From assembly GCF_002153425.1 (NCBI RefSeq), contig NZ_KZ119600.1:1091714-1155713 (forward strand): 64,000 nt of DNA, given 5' to 3'. Below the pieces are notes generated by a model that worked only from the letters and a program-made list of their open reading frames with translations, made no database searches and was not told the DNA's origin. Positions 43,440-52,636 of the stretch are shown here, piece after piece (the stretch's first letter is position 1; each line of letters starts with the position of its first letter). Both the position numbers and the translations under genes were made by a program. The DNA comes from Litchfieldia alkalitelluris (GTDB lineage Bacteria; Bacillota; Bacilli; Bacillales; Salisediminibacteriaceae).

Positions 43440-45905
43440 ATGGATAAAATCAAAGAATTACTTAAAGAGCTCACATTAAAAGAAAAGGCCAGTCTTTGTT
43501 CAGGTGCTGACATGTGGCATACAAAGGCGATTGAGAGACTTGATATTCCATCTATAATGGTATCTGATGGTCCACATGGATTACGGAGGCAACCTGAAGG
43601 AGCGGATCAGTTTGGGTTGCACAAAAGTGTGCCTGCAACGTGCTTCCCTACAGCTAGTGCATTAGCCTGTAGCTGGAACCCTAAGCTCATTTATGAAGTT
43701 GGAGAGACGATTGCTGAGGAGTGTAAAGCAGAGGGAGTTTCTGTACTTTTAGGTCCAGGTATTAACATTAAACGCAATCCACTATGTGGGCGGAATTTTG
43801 AATATTATTCAGAAGACCCTTATCTGTCTGGAAAAATGGGAACAGCATTTATCCAAGGTGTACAATCTAAGGGGATTGGAACGTCCTTAAAACATTTTGC
43901 TGTGAATAATCAGGAAAACAACCGTATGACAATTAATGCAGTGGTAGATGAGCGAGCATTAAGGGAAATCTATTTATCTGGTTTCGAGATGGCTGTAAAG
44001 GAAACGCAACCATGGACAGTCATGTGTGCCTATAACAAGGTTAATGGAACGTATGCAAGTGAAAATAGGAAACTATTAACGGACATATTAGTAGATGAGT
44101 GGAACTTTGATGGCGTTGTTGTTTCTGACTGGGGTGCAGTGAACGATAGAGTGCAAGGGCTTCAGGCAGGGTTACAACTGGAAATGCCTGGCGGTGGCAA
44201 AGATAATGATAGAAAAATTGTAGAGGCAGTAAAAAATGGTTCACTCTCCATGGAAGAGTTGGATGCTGCGGTTGAAAAACTCTTAACACTTATTTTTAAC
44301 AGTGAAAAAAATAAGGAAGTAAGCAGTTATGATGTGGAGGAACACCATCAAAAAGCAGTAAAGGCAGCAGAAGAATCGGCTGTTCTATTAAAAAATGAAG
44401 AGGCCATTCTACCACTTCAGGATCATGAAAAGGGTGCTAAAAAAATTGCTGTTCTAGGGGATTTAGCTGTTAACCCAAGGTATCAAGGCAGTGGTAGCTC
44501 CTTGATAAATCCAACTAGGTTAAAAAGTATCCATCAAGTTTTTTCAGAAAAAGGCATTGAATTCGACTATGCTAAGGGTTACGACAGATTAGTGGATAAA
44601 ACGGACATTGATTTAGTCTATGAAGCAGCAGAAATAGTGAAAGATACTGATGTAGTTATCATTGTAGCTGGTCTCTCGGCCTTAGCTGAATCGGAAGGAT
44701 TCGATAGGGAGCATATGGACTTGCCTCACAATCAAAATGATCTTATTAAGGAAATTACATCGATACACGACAACGTTATCATCGTTCTTGTAGGGGGAGC
44801 TCCTATTGAAATGCCGTGGATCAACGGTATCAAAGGTCTGCTCAATATGTATTTATCAGGGCAAGGTGGTGCAGAAGCTACCTTTGATTTACTGTTCGGT
44901 CATGCGAATCCGAGTGGTAAATTAGGGGAGACATACGGAGAAAAATATAAGGATTACCCATCGGGGAAATACTTTCCTGAAGGCCCGTCAACTGTAGAAT
45001 ATAGGGAAAGCATTTATGTTGGATATCGTTATTTTGATAAGGTTAAGCTGGAACCTCTATTTCCATTCGGTCATGGGTTGTCATATACAAGTTTCGAGTT
45101 TTCCAATTTGGTTTTATCCAAGAAGGAGTTGTCTGTTGGTGAGAAGCTCACGGTAAAAGTGGATGTCACCAACACTGGAAGTCGAGAGGGCGCAGAAGTC
45201 GTACAGCTTTACGTTAAGCATAAAAATTCAAGTGTATTTAAAGCTGAGAAGGAACTGAAGGGCTTTGATAAAGTTAGCTTGAATCCTGGAGAAACAAAGC
45301 AGTGTGAGTTTGTATTAGATGAAAATGCGTTCCGTTTTTACTATACAAAAGATGCAAGATGGTGCGTGGAAAGTGGCGATTATGAGATTTTGGTAGGTTC
45401 ATCAAGCAGAGATATTCATCTTACAGGTGGAGTAACAGTTCATGGTGTTGATCTTATCGGTCATGAGGAATGGCAAGAAGCCGAAAGTCCTTACACGGCG
45501 CCAACTGTTCCATTTCAAGCATCAGACCGTGATTTTTCAGTTATTTTCGGAGAAACTCTCCCAACAAAAGCAGTGTTTCCAGGTGAAAGCTTTACGTATG
45601 ACTCAACCTTAAAGGATATTTCAAGGACTTATCTTGGGAAAAAAGTCTATGGTGCCGTTATGAAGCAAGTGATGACACCAACAAAGAGCCAGGATGGAGA
45701 AGTTGTGTTATCTGAAAACGAATTAGTAACAAATCATATGATGGAAAAAATGCTTCCACATAACCCGTTGAGGAGCTTAGTTATATCTAGTAATGGAAAA
45801 CTGACCTATGGGATGCTGGACGGTTTGTTGTTGATTTTAAATAAGAAACGGCTAAAAGGCGGCGGGAAGCTAGTGTTAGAGGTAGTGAAGAATCTAATGC
45901 CGTAG
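43440..45905 (+). CDS. Glycoside hydrolase family 3 beta-glucosidase
   Basis: An 821-residue cytosolic GH3 enzyme. An N-terminal TIM-barrel domain has ERLDIPSIMVSDGPHGLR, KHFAVNNQE and the nucleophile Asp230 in VVVSDWGAV; an alpha/beta sandwich and a C-terminal fibronectin III-like domain follow (about 570-650, VDVTNTGSREGAEVVQLY), with an extra 150-residue tail. AAGGATGATTAAT precedes ATG 43440; the frame is open from 43398. No signal peptide, so it would act on imported beta-glucosides or cello-oligosaccharides. No transporter is adjacent. Confidence 0.9.
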   Translation: MDKIKELLKELTLKEKASLCSGADMWHTKAIERLDIPSIMVSDGPHGLRRQPEGADQFGLHKSVPATCFPTASALACSWNPKLIYEVGETIAEECKAEGVSVLLGPGINIKRNPLCGRNFEYYSEDPYLSGKMGTAFIQGVQSKGIGTSLKHFAVNNQENNRMTINAVVDERALREIYLSGFEMAVKETQPWTVMCAYNKVNGTYASENRKLLTDILVDEWNFDGVVVSDWGAVNDRVQGLQAGLQLEMPGGGKDNDRKIVEAVKNGSLSMEELDAAVEKLLTLIFNSEKNKEVSSYDVEEHHQKAVKAAEESAVLLKNEEAILPLQDHEKGAKKIAVLGDLAVNPRYQGSGSSLINPTRLKSIHQVFSEKGIEFDYAKGYDRLVDKTDIDLVYEAAEIVKDTDVVIIVAGLSALAESEGFDREHMDLPHNQNDLIKEITSIHDNVIIVLVGGAPIEMPWINGIKGLLNMYLSGQGGAEATFDLLFGHANPSGKLGETYGEKYKDYPSGKYFPEGPSTVEYRESIYVGYRYFDKVKLEPLFPFGHGLSYTSFEFSNLVLSKKELSVGEKLTVKVDVTNTGSREGAEVVQLYVKHKNSSVFKAEKELKGFDKVSLNPGETKQCEFVLDENAFRFYYTKDARWCVESGDYEILVGSSSRDIHLTGGVTVHGVDLIGHEEWQEAESPYTAPTVPFQASDRDFSVIFGETLPTKAVFPGESFTYDSTLKDISRTYLGKKVYGAVMKQVMTPTKSQDGEVVLSENELVTNHMMEKMLPHNPLRSLVISSNGKLTYGMLDGLLLILNKKRLKGGGKLVLEVVKNLMP

Positions 45906-45929
45906 TAAAGCTGAAATCGGTTCTTACAA

Positions 45930-46280
45930 ATGAAGACTGAAATGGGCTCGCGTCACTGTTTGAGTCTCCATTCTGTGGAAATGAAGACTGAAATCGACAC
46001 TCCGCGCAGTTTGAGTCTCCATTCTGTGGAAATGAAGACTGAAATCGTCACTCCGCGCAGTTTCAGTCTCCATTCTGTGGAAATGAAGACTGAAATCGAC
46101 ACTCCGTGAAGTTTGAGTCTCCATTCTTGGAAAATGAAGACTGAAATCGACACTCCGTGCAGTTTGAGTCTCCATTCTGTGAGAATGAAGACTGAAATCG
46201 GTTCTCGCAGCAGTTTGAGTCTCCATTCTTGGAAAATGAAGACTGAAATCGTCACTCCGCGCAGTTTGAGTCTTCATTCT
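45930..46280. repeat. 51-bp tandem repeat array D, 7 units (GAAGACTGAA family)
   Basis: Seven units with an exact 51-bp period; the ATG of ATGAAGACTGAA falls at 45930, 45981, 46032, 46083, 46134, 46185 and 46236. Each unit pairs AATGAAGACTGAAA with TTTGAGTCTCCATT. It is the same family as array C, 25 kb away, but with a different inner segment (tcactccgcgcag against agtagcgaagcg). Confidence 0.92.
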
Positions 46281-46399
46281 AATCTGAGGCAGTTGGGATC
46301 ACGCATCGAATTCAATATTAATAAGACTATTTATTAAATGGATCATATTTCAATTGTGTTCCGCAAAATAATTCAAAAAATTCCGTAATTTAATAGAGG

Positions 46400-46457
46400 A
46401 AAAAACACCATTGTTATCGTAATTAGTTATTATCGATTCCGTAATGGTGTTTTTTTA
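46400..46457 (+). terminator. Terminator-like hairpin before the restriction-modification gene
   Basis: AAAAAACACCATT and AATGGTGTTTTTTT pair across a 30-nt loop that can itself form a short stem. It would insulate the next gene from upstream transcription. Confidence 0.7.
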
Positions 46458-46530
46458 CTTTAACTGGAGGATATTTAGTAGATAATTAGAACGTGATTTA
46501 GTGCAACAATCTATCGAAGGGGGTGGTGAC

Positions 46531-49290
46531 ATGAGCAAATTAGATGATTTGAAAATGATACTCGAGTCTCCTTTTGATGAAGGGAGATTTTATCAATTAG
46601 TAGATATGCTCTTAAATAAGCCCCAATTGAAAAAAGCGCAACCTCATGAAGCCCAACACACCCCACAGGCAGACACAAATTCAATAGATGCAATCACAGT
46701 ATATGGGACATATCTAGATCGAGAAGCCCAATCAATGATTATATTAATAGTTAGACTAAATGGAGAAAATTCGACGCTAGATAAGCGAGATCGCCAGGCT
46801 ATTAGCAAAGTATTGGAGTCTGCAGGCTGTCAAAGAGGACTGGCCGCAGTTTATTCCCCAAACTTTGAAAGATGGAAACTAAGTTTTTTGTGTATACGTA
46901 AAGAAGGATACCAGTCTATCAAAGGAGGGAAAGGGGTTTTCTCCAACACCCCTCTTCTATCTCGTAAATCTTATCGACTAGGTCCTGGTGAAAGGACAAA
47001 CTACCCTTATGAAATATTAGCTGAGTTGAATAAGAAAAACTCAAGTTTTCGCATAGTAGAATTGGAGAAAGTCTTTAGCAATGAAAAGCTAGATAAGTTG
47101 TTTATGAACCAGTACAAAACAAAATACGAAAAGCTAAAATCCCATTTAGAGAAAAATCAACTTGAGTTTATGCACTTCGGGAACTTGGAAAGAAAAAAGT
47201 TTTCACAGTTAGCAAATCAGTTATTAATACAACTCATGTTTAACTGTTTTCTCCGGCAATCCTCACAAGACATCAGCATATTGCACAAGTCTAAAGGGAG
47301 TTTTGGGATAGCATCAATGGAGGAGGCAGCATCTCTTGATGGTGATGGGGTTATCACACGAGATACGTTGCAGTTGATAGAGGCGGAGACTTTAAACTCA
47401 TTTCAACTATTTCCATTTGCTTCAGAAGGAGACCCTTTAGATGAAGACATTGGGATAAAGCCTGAAGCACTAGGAAGAGTTTATGAGGAGTTTATAGAAA
47501 AAGGGGAACGGATTTCTAAAGGGACTTTCTATACTCCACGGGAAATTGTTATTCATATGTGTCGTGATAGCTTGTCCAGTTTTTTATCAAGTAAGCTAAA
47601 AGTGAAAAGGGAGCTAGTTACTCAATTTATTACACGGGACACGTTCAATACTGCGGAGGAGATCTATCATTTCCTGCCAGATGTGCTTGTTAGCAACCTC
47701 GAAGAAATGGATCATGCTTTAAAAAATATAAAAGTTGCGGATTTAGCAGTGGGAGCCGGAGCGTTTCCTATTGAAATAGTCACAGAAATCGTTCGTATAA
47801 GAAGTGCAATTACAGAGTATTTCATAATGACTGGAGGAGAAAGTGACGCAAATAGGTTAGAAGGAGCCCGTTCCATTTTTCAGCTGAAAATAGATGCAAT
47901 CTCAGCTATCTTTGCTGTAGATGTGGAGGATAAGGCGGTAGATATTACAAAGAAGCGGCTTTGGTTATGGCTAACAGAAGGCCGACGATGGATTGATGAG
48001 AAACAACTGTGGAGTCACTTCCACAAGCTAGGAGAGAATATTATTGTAGGAAATAGCCTCCTTGATGAGTTGGAAAAGGACTGCATTTTTCAAAACAAAA
48101 GGTTTGATATCGTCATTGGAAATCCGCCATATATAGACTCTGAAACGATGATGCTCACAGGATTGCGAGACGAGCGAGAGGATATTGCAAGGAAGTACCG
48201 CCTTACTAAAGGTAATTGGGACATGTATATTGCTTTCTTTGAGAGGGGCTTTGACCTGTTATCAAATCATGGTGTCCTCAGCTTTATCACACCCGACAAG
48301 TGGATCGCAAAACCCTTCGGGAAGAAGTTGAGGAGCGAAATGCTCCCTCACTTTGACAGTTTTTTAAAGGCGGGGCGGGGTGTTTTTGGAAGTGCAAATG
48401 TGGACGCTATCGTAACTCAGATTACTAAGGGGCCGAGGTCTGACATTCGTATTTATGATTTGGAAAAACCACATGGGAAGATTCGCGACAAAGGGACAGT
48501 CAACAAGGGAGTTCTGGCAGCAAATCACACTTTCGATGTGCTGTTTTCAAATTACATTGATCTCCTTTCTAAAATAGAGGAAAATTCATACCCCCTAGGG
48601 AACATATATACATGTGAAAATGCCTGTGCCACATCAGATGCTTATAAGCTTAAAGAAATATTATGTGATGCTATGACTCTGAATACTGACGCAGTACTTG
48701 AGGTGGAGCCGTCCCAATATTATCAGGTGATGAATACAGGAACTATAGGGCGTTACATTGGGAAATGGGGAAGGCGCCCGATGGTGTATTTGAAGGACAA
48801 ATATGCTTTTCCTGTTGTGGAGAAAACAAAGTTTGAGAAACTTTTTCCTAAATCCTATTCTAAGAAAGCGTCCCGTCCGAAAATTATGATTAAAGGCCTA
48901 ACCTTACTTGATGCCTGTTTGGATCAAGATGGGGTGGTGGTACCTGGGAAAACAACATTAATGATTGCAGATGAGCGGGTGGATAAGCTGAAGTTTTTAC
49001 TTGGTTTTATTAACTCGAAGCTCGCTTTTTTCTATATTAAGGAAAAATATGCCTCTGCAAGCTATAATGGAGGGATTAATTTTACAAAGTCCATGATAAA
49101 CAGCCTGCCATTAAAGAAGCTATCTGGACGAGAAGAACGTGAAATAGTGAAATTGGTAGATGAGATCGTGCGTATGAAAACAGATGATGTGAATGATGAT
49201 ACAACTGTGCATGAACGAGCTATTGATCGTATCATTTATAGTTGGTATGGTTTATCAGAAGACGAAATCAAAATAGTTGAGGGTGATTAA
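46531..49290 (+). CDS. Eco57I-type (IIG-like) restriction-modification methylase
   Basis: A 919-residue protein. An N-terminal region of about 250 residues is unassigned; a gamma-class N6-adenine methyltransferase domain has the AdoMet motif DLAVGAGAF (from Asp404) and the catalytic NPPY (531-534). A TaqI-like target recognition region follows (MIADERVDKLKFLLGFINSKL). AAGGGGGTGGTGAC decides ATG 46531. I could not place a PD-(D/E)xK nuclease motif with certainty, so it may be restriction-active or methylase only. No separate specificity or nuclease gene is adjacent. A PC4-like gene follows after 3 nt. Confidence 0.82.
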   Translation: MSKLDDLKMILESPFDEGRFYQLVDMLLNKPQLKKAQPHEAQHTPQADTNSIDAITVYGTYLDREAQSMIILIVRLNGENSTLDKRDRQAISKVLESAGCQRGLAAVYSPNFERWKLSFLCIRKEGYQSIKGGKGVFSNTPLLSRKSYRLGPGERTNYPYEILAELNKKNSSFRIVELEKVFSNEKLDKLFMNQYKTKYEKLKSHLEKNQLEFMHFGNLERKKFSQLANQLLIQLMFNCFLRQSSQDISILHKSKGSFGIASMEEAASLDGDGVITRDTLQLIEAETLNSFQLFPFASEGDPLDEDIGIKPEALGRVYEEFIEKGERISKGTFYTPREIVIHMCRDSLSSFLSSKLKVKRELVTQFITRDTFNTAEEIYHFLPDVLVSNLEEMDHALKNIKVADLAVGAGAFPIEIVTEIVRIRSAITEYFIMTGGESDANRLEGARSIFQLKIDAISAIFAVDVEDKAVDITKKRLWLWLTEGRRWIDEKQLWSHFHKLGENIIVGNSLLDELEKDCIFQNKRFDIVIGNPPYIDSETMMLTGLRDEREDIARKYRLTKGNWDMYIAFFERGFDLLSNHGVLSFITPDKWIAKPFGKKLRSEMLPHFDSFLKAGRGVFGSANVDAIVTQITKGPRSDIRIYDLEKPHGKIRDKGTVNKGVLAANHTFDVLFSNYIDLLSKIEENSYPLGNIYTCENACATSDAYKLKEILCDAMTLNTDAVLEVEPSQYYQVMNTGTIGRYIGKWGRRPMVYLKDKYAFPVVEKTKFEKLFPKSYSKKASRPKIMIKGLTLLDACLDQDGVVVPGKTTLMIADERVDKLKFLLGFINSKLAFFYIKEKYASASYNGGINFTKSMINSLPLKKLSGREEREIVKLVDEIVRMKTDDVNDDTTVHERAIDRIIYSWYGLSEDEIKIVEGD

Positions 49291-49293
49291 AAG

Positions 49294-49521
49294 TTGGCAG
49301 AGATCAAATATGAGGTAGAAAAGCATTTAGGTAAGGTTTCAGAAAATGCCAAAGGATGGACGAAAGAGCTTAATTTAGTGAGTTGGAATGGTCGTGAACC
49401 AAAATATGACCTACGTGACTGGGCACCGGAGAAAGAAAAGATGGGGAAAGGTGTTACTTTGTCCTTTGATGAATTAAAAGAACTAAAAGAGATTTTAAAC
49501 GGAATGGAAGAGTTAAAGTAG
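49294..49521 (+). CDS. YdbC/PC4-like ssDNA-binding protein
   Basis: A 75-residue protein like B. subtilis YdbC, a PC4/Sub1 homologue: it shows GWTKELNLVSWNGREPKYDLRDW and KMGKGVTLSFDELKELKEIL. The fold binds single-stranded DNA. The TTG start follows GAGGGTGATTAAAAG and lies 3 nt behind the methylase gene, so the two are co-translated. Whether it assists the methylase or is an unrelated neighbour cannot be told. Confidence 0.82.
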   Translation: MAEIKYEVEKHLGKVSENAKGWTKELNLVSWNGREPKYDLRDWAPEKEKMGKGVTLSFDELKELKEILNGMEELK

Positions 49522-49530
49522 AGAGTTTTC

Positions 49531-49572
49531 GTTACCAGGTAATGTTGCGCGTAGGCAACATTACCTGGTAAC
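49531..49572. repeat. Perfect 18-bp inverted repeat behind the restriction-modification pair
   Basis: GTTACCAGGTAATGTTGC and its exact complement flank a 6-nt loop. No T-run follows. The end motif GTTACCTGGTAAC occurs again at 49816-49828 inside the next gene. Confidence 0.85.
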
Positions 49573-49592
49573 TTTAAAGGGAGATGGGGAGA

Positions 49593-50459
49593 TTGTCGAA
49601 GAAAGATATGTTTTTTATTTCAGCAATTATTGTGCTTCTTTTCTTTTCTGTAATCAATTTCAACAAAATTAGTAATCTGGAAAACAACTTAAATCGAGTG
49701 AATTATCTACATTATGATGTGGAGGATGTCTATAATGCAGTCCATAGTATCTCATATGAAATAGATACAAAGCTGGAGGAATTTTTGGAGGAGCAGCTTT
49801 GGATAAGGGAAAAAAGTTACCTGGTAACGCAGGTGGATTTGGATCGAGAAACTATTGATGTTTTGATGGAATGGAGCATTCGGGACTTACAAGAAGGAGA
49901 GGAAGTTTCCTTATTGTATAGGGAAGAATCAGAACAAGAGTGGACTGAGTTACCAGTTAACACTACAAATGGATTGAACTTTAGTGTAGAGCATACATTT
50001 CAGCTTACGAAAAATTATGAAACGCAAGTGGTGGCATCCTCAGAGGAGATGACAAGAGGTGAAGGACTCCTTGAGTTAATGTTTGATGCCTATATGAATG
50101 ACCGTGTTGGGATTCATGCAGATGCCTATCGATTCGACGATAATACAATAAATATTAGTATTGATATTTTCAATACTCTGGAACATGAATGGTTGCAGGA
50201 GCACAATAAGAATGACTTCAAAATCATCAAAGCAAATGCCTATTTATATTACGAAGAAGACACCTTATTGTGGGAGTCAGATTTACTCGAGGACAATGAG
50301 GATAATTTTTTAGATTCATATCATGAAAATATTTATTTCCACCCTCTTGTAGAGATCGAAGAGGAGTTTAAGGAAGAAGTGGATAAAATGAAGCTTCACG
50401 TTGTAGTGGTAGATGGCTTAGGGTTAATTTATGAGACCGTGACGAATGTAATTGAATAA
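49593..50459 (+). CDS. Membrane-anchored protein of unknown function
   Basis: A 288-residue protein: basic N-terminus (LSKKD), one membrane helix (about 6-22), a heptad-like stretch (KISNLENNLNRVNYLHYDVEDV), then an acidic extracellular part of beta-type sequence. TTG 49593 follows GGGAGATGGGGAGA; the frame opens at ATG 49584, which has its ribosome site too close. No family recognised. It looks like a surface or envelope-associated protein. Confidence 0.65.
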   Translation: MSKKDMFFISAIIVLLFFSVINFNKISNLENNLNRVNYLHYDVEDVYNAVHSISYEIDTKLEEFLEEQLWIREKSYLVTQVDLDRETIDVLMEWSIRDLQEGEEVSLLYREESEQEWTELPVNTTNGLNFSVEHTFQLTKNYETQVVASSEEMTRGEGLLELMFDAYMNDRVGIHADAYRFDDNTINISIDIFNTLEHEWLQEHNKNDFKIIKANAYLYYEEDTLLWESDLLEDNEDNFLDSYHENIYFHPLVEIEEEFKEEVDKMKLHVVVVDGLGLIYETVTNVIE

Positions 50460-50474
50460 TAATGGTTTAGTAGA

Positions 50475-51245
50475 TTAGTTGATATGTGTATTGATTTGAT
50501 CTTGCAGCCATTTTGTTACACCTGGATGTGGAAGGTAGGCAGCCCCTTCATAATGATGGGGGATGCCTTCCAGTATTTCAGGAAGCTTCTTGGATGTATA
50601 ATAGCCTTCGCTTAAAAAAACTGGAATAGCAATCACCATCCTATTCCCATCACGACTTAATTTTTTTCCAGTCTTATAGATGGTGTCAGGAAGGACAGTA
50701 GCAAAGGCTGCATCTCCGAAACCGAATTTATTCTTAAAATGTGTAACTATTCGTTCCAATGTTGATTCCCAAACTTCTTGGAAGCCTTGTCGGTTACTTC
50801 CGTGAGCCATAAGGAGAAGGCTTTCTTTAGCAGGGGTGGTACTTAAGGAACGAATTCTATCCTCCAAGACTTGTAAGATCTGTGGATGGCAATCCATGGC
50901 TTGTGTCCATGTAATTGTAGCCTTTGGAAAAATCAGCTCTATGTCTGATTGAAAAGCTGGTGTATTTAATACTCCAAGGGCATATTTAATTTCATTCAGG
51001 TGTGTACTTCCAGAGGAGACGAAGAAGGGGATAACAATAATGTCTGTTACACTTAGTTTCTCCAGGTAGCGAACACCATCAGCAATGCTTCTCCCTTCAA
51101 CTAGCTCGAGATAACCAATTGTAACGGGGACGGACGTTTCAATTGCATTTACTGCGTTCTCGATTAATTTAATCCACTCCTGATTTCTTGAGCCATGTGC
51201 GATGACTAAAACACCAGTTTTCTTATTCATGTCGTTAGTTTTCAT
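50475..51245 (-). CDS. sirB: Sirohydrochlorin ferrochelatase
   Basis: A 256-residue CbiX/SirB-type chelatase inserting Fe2+ into sirohydrochlorin, the last step to siroheme needed by the nitrite reductase encoded nearby. Each half has the family motif: GVLVIAHGSRNQEW near the start and LLMAHGSNRQGFQE past the middle, with the metal-binding His. ATG 51245 follows AAGGGGCG; ATG 51230 is a second candidate. It is separated from sumT by an inserted element. No sirC-type dehydrogenase gene is in the window. Confidence 0.87.
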   Translation of the reverse strand: MKTNDMNKKTGVLVIAHGSRNQEWIKLIENAVNAIETSVPVTIGYLELVEGRSIADGVRYLEKLSVTDIIVIPFFVSSGSTHLNEIKYALGVLNTPAFQSDIELIFPKATITWTQAMDCHPQILQVLEDRIRSLSTTPAKESLLLMAHGSNRQGFQEVWESTLERIVTHFKNKFGFGDAAFATVLPDTIYKTGKKLSRDGNRMVIAIPVFLSEGYYTSKKLPEILEGIPHHYEGAAYLPHPGVTKWLQDQINTHIN

Positions 51246-51267
51246 GGGTAACGCCCCTTTTTTATAA

Positions 51268-51449
51268 GGCTCTGTTAAACTTAGATGTTGATTTTTTGTT
51301 ACAGGTACTCGCTTTCCGCGGGCGGCTGGTAAGCCTCCTCGATGCTTTGCATCTGCGGGGTCTTCCCCCTGCCTTTAATCCCGCAGGAGTCTCATACCTT
51401 CCACAAAAAATCAAAAGTGTTAAATATCAAAATTATCCTTTAACAGAGC
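51268..51449 (+). mobile_element. MITE-like element between sumT and sirB, 9-bp target duplication
   Basis: A 182-bp element with ends GGCTCTGTTAAAC and CTTTAACAGAGC, flanked by TTTTTATAA on both sides (51259-51267 and 51450-51458). Its interior holds the GC-rich core. It is the shorter relative of the 35778 copy in opposite orientation. It may separate two genes that were one operon. Confidence 0.85.
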
Positions 51450-51503
51450 TTTTTATAAAGAAATTGATCTAGGATCTCATTATGGATTAGGCCTTGTGGT
51501 AAT

Positions 51504-52289
51504 TCACATTTGTGCATAGTTCAGTGCAGGTAACTCTTTTTCTTTAAACCACGCTATTTTCTCACGGAGTTGAACGACTTCACCAACAACGATAATTGCT
51601 GGAGACTTGAACTGTTTTTTCTCCACTTCCTCTACGATGTTTTTTAATGTACCAACGATGGTTTCCTGTTCCGTAGTTGTTCCCCAACGAACGAGGGCAA
51701 CAGGGGTGTCTGGGGAACGACCGTGTGTGATCAGTTTCTCTTTGATCATGCGTATGTTTCCAACACCCATGTAAAAAACGAGTGTATCGATGGAGGTGGC
51801 TAGTTTATCCCACTGAATCTCCTTTTTTTCTCCACCATCCGTTCGTTTGTGTGCTGTAATAAAGGCACAGGAAGAGCTAAAGTCGCGATGGGTGAGTGGT
51901 ATTCCTGCATATGCCGTTGCGGCGATGCCCGATGTAATTCCAGGAACAATCTCGAAGGGGACATCATAGGCTCTGCAATGCTCAGCTTCTTCACCTACTC
52001 TTCCAAAAATAGTAGGATCGCCACCTTTTAAACGTACTACTGTCTTCCCCCTAAGTGCGTGTTTAACTAAAATAGCGTTAATTTCATGCTGAGGGATCGT
52101 ATGTCGATCAGGCATTTTTCCACAGTAAATGAGTTCTGTCAGTGGAGTAGCGTAGTCTAGAAGCCCTTTGTTAACGAGGCGATCGTAGACAATGACATCA
52201 GCTTTCTGGATAGCTTTCATCCCCTTCACAGTAATTAAATCAGGATCACCTGGACCAGCTCCAACAAGATATACTTTACCTTTTTTCAT
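51504..52289 (-). CDS. sumT: Uroporphyrinogen-III C-methyltransferase
   Basis: A 261-residue SUMT that methylates uroporphyrinogen III at C2 and C7 with SAM to give precorrin-2 for siroheme. The family signatures are KVYLVGAGPGDPDLITVKG at the start, VRLKGGDPTIFGRVGEEA and VPGITSGIAATAYAGIPLTH. GGGGGAAACGGAA precedes the ATG. Together with sirB it serves the NirBD nitrite reductase upstream. Siroheme synthesis also needs the SirC oxidation step, not encoded here. Confidence 0.92.
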   Translation of the reverse strand: MKKGKVYLVGAGPGDPDLITVKGMKAIQKADVIVYDRLVNKGLLDYATPLTELIYCGKMPDRHTIPQHEINAILVKHALRGKTVVRLKGGDPTIFGRVGEEAEHCRAYDVPFEIVPGITSGIAATAYAGIPLTHRDFSSSCAFITAHKRTDGGEKKEIQWDKLATSIDTLVFYMGVGNIRMIKEKLITHGRSPDTPVALVRWGTTTEQETIVGTLKNIVEEVEKKQFKSPAIIVVGEVVQLREKIAWFKEKELPALNYAQM

Positions 52290-52421
52290 TTCCGTTTCCC
52301 CCTTGATAATAAAGATTAATTATATGAAATAATAATCAACTATATAATTGAGGCCACTGAAAAGTGTAAATATTGATTTTTATTAATGCATCAATATTCA
52401 AGAATTCTTATATAAGGAAAG

Positions 52422-52547
52422 CCGATGAGACCGGAGCAAGCGAGACTCCTGCGGGATCGAAGGCAGGGGTAAGACCCCGCAGATGCAATGCATCGAGGAG
52501 GCTTACCAGCCGCCCGCGGAAAGCGAGTTTGCGCAGGACTCATCGAC
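52422..52547 (+). repeat. Dispersed GC-rich element (GTTGATGAGACT type), second copy
   Basis: A 126-bp element framed by CCGATGAGACC and GGACTCATCGAC, with the same core as the 9871 copy. It separates sumT from the trpD-like gene. No ORF of its own; the rest of 52290-52636 is AT-rich and blank. Confidence 0.8.
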
Positions 52548-52636
52548 ATCTATATAGATATAATTCAATTCTTTATATCTTTTAATTTAAGTAGCCTCAT
52601 ATAATTCTTTGTATTTTAATTTTAAGTGACAATAAG

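Noticed and set aside
45924-46337. ORFs across array D on both strands
   Set aside because: Same reason as for array C; open frames arise because 51 is a multiple of three.
52373-52585. 70-codon ORF
   Set aside because: It lies in the second GTTGATGAGACT-type element.
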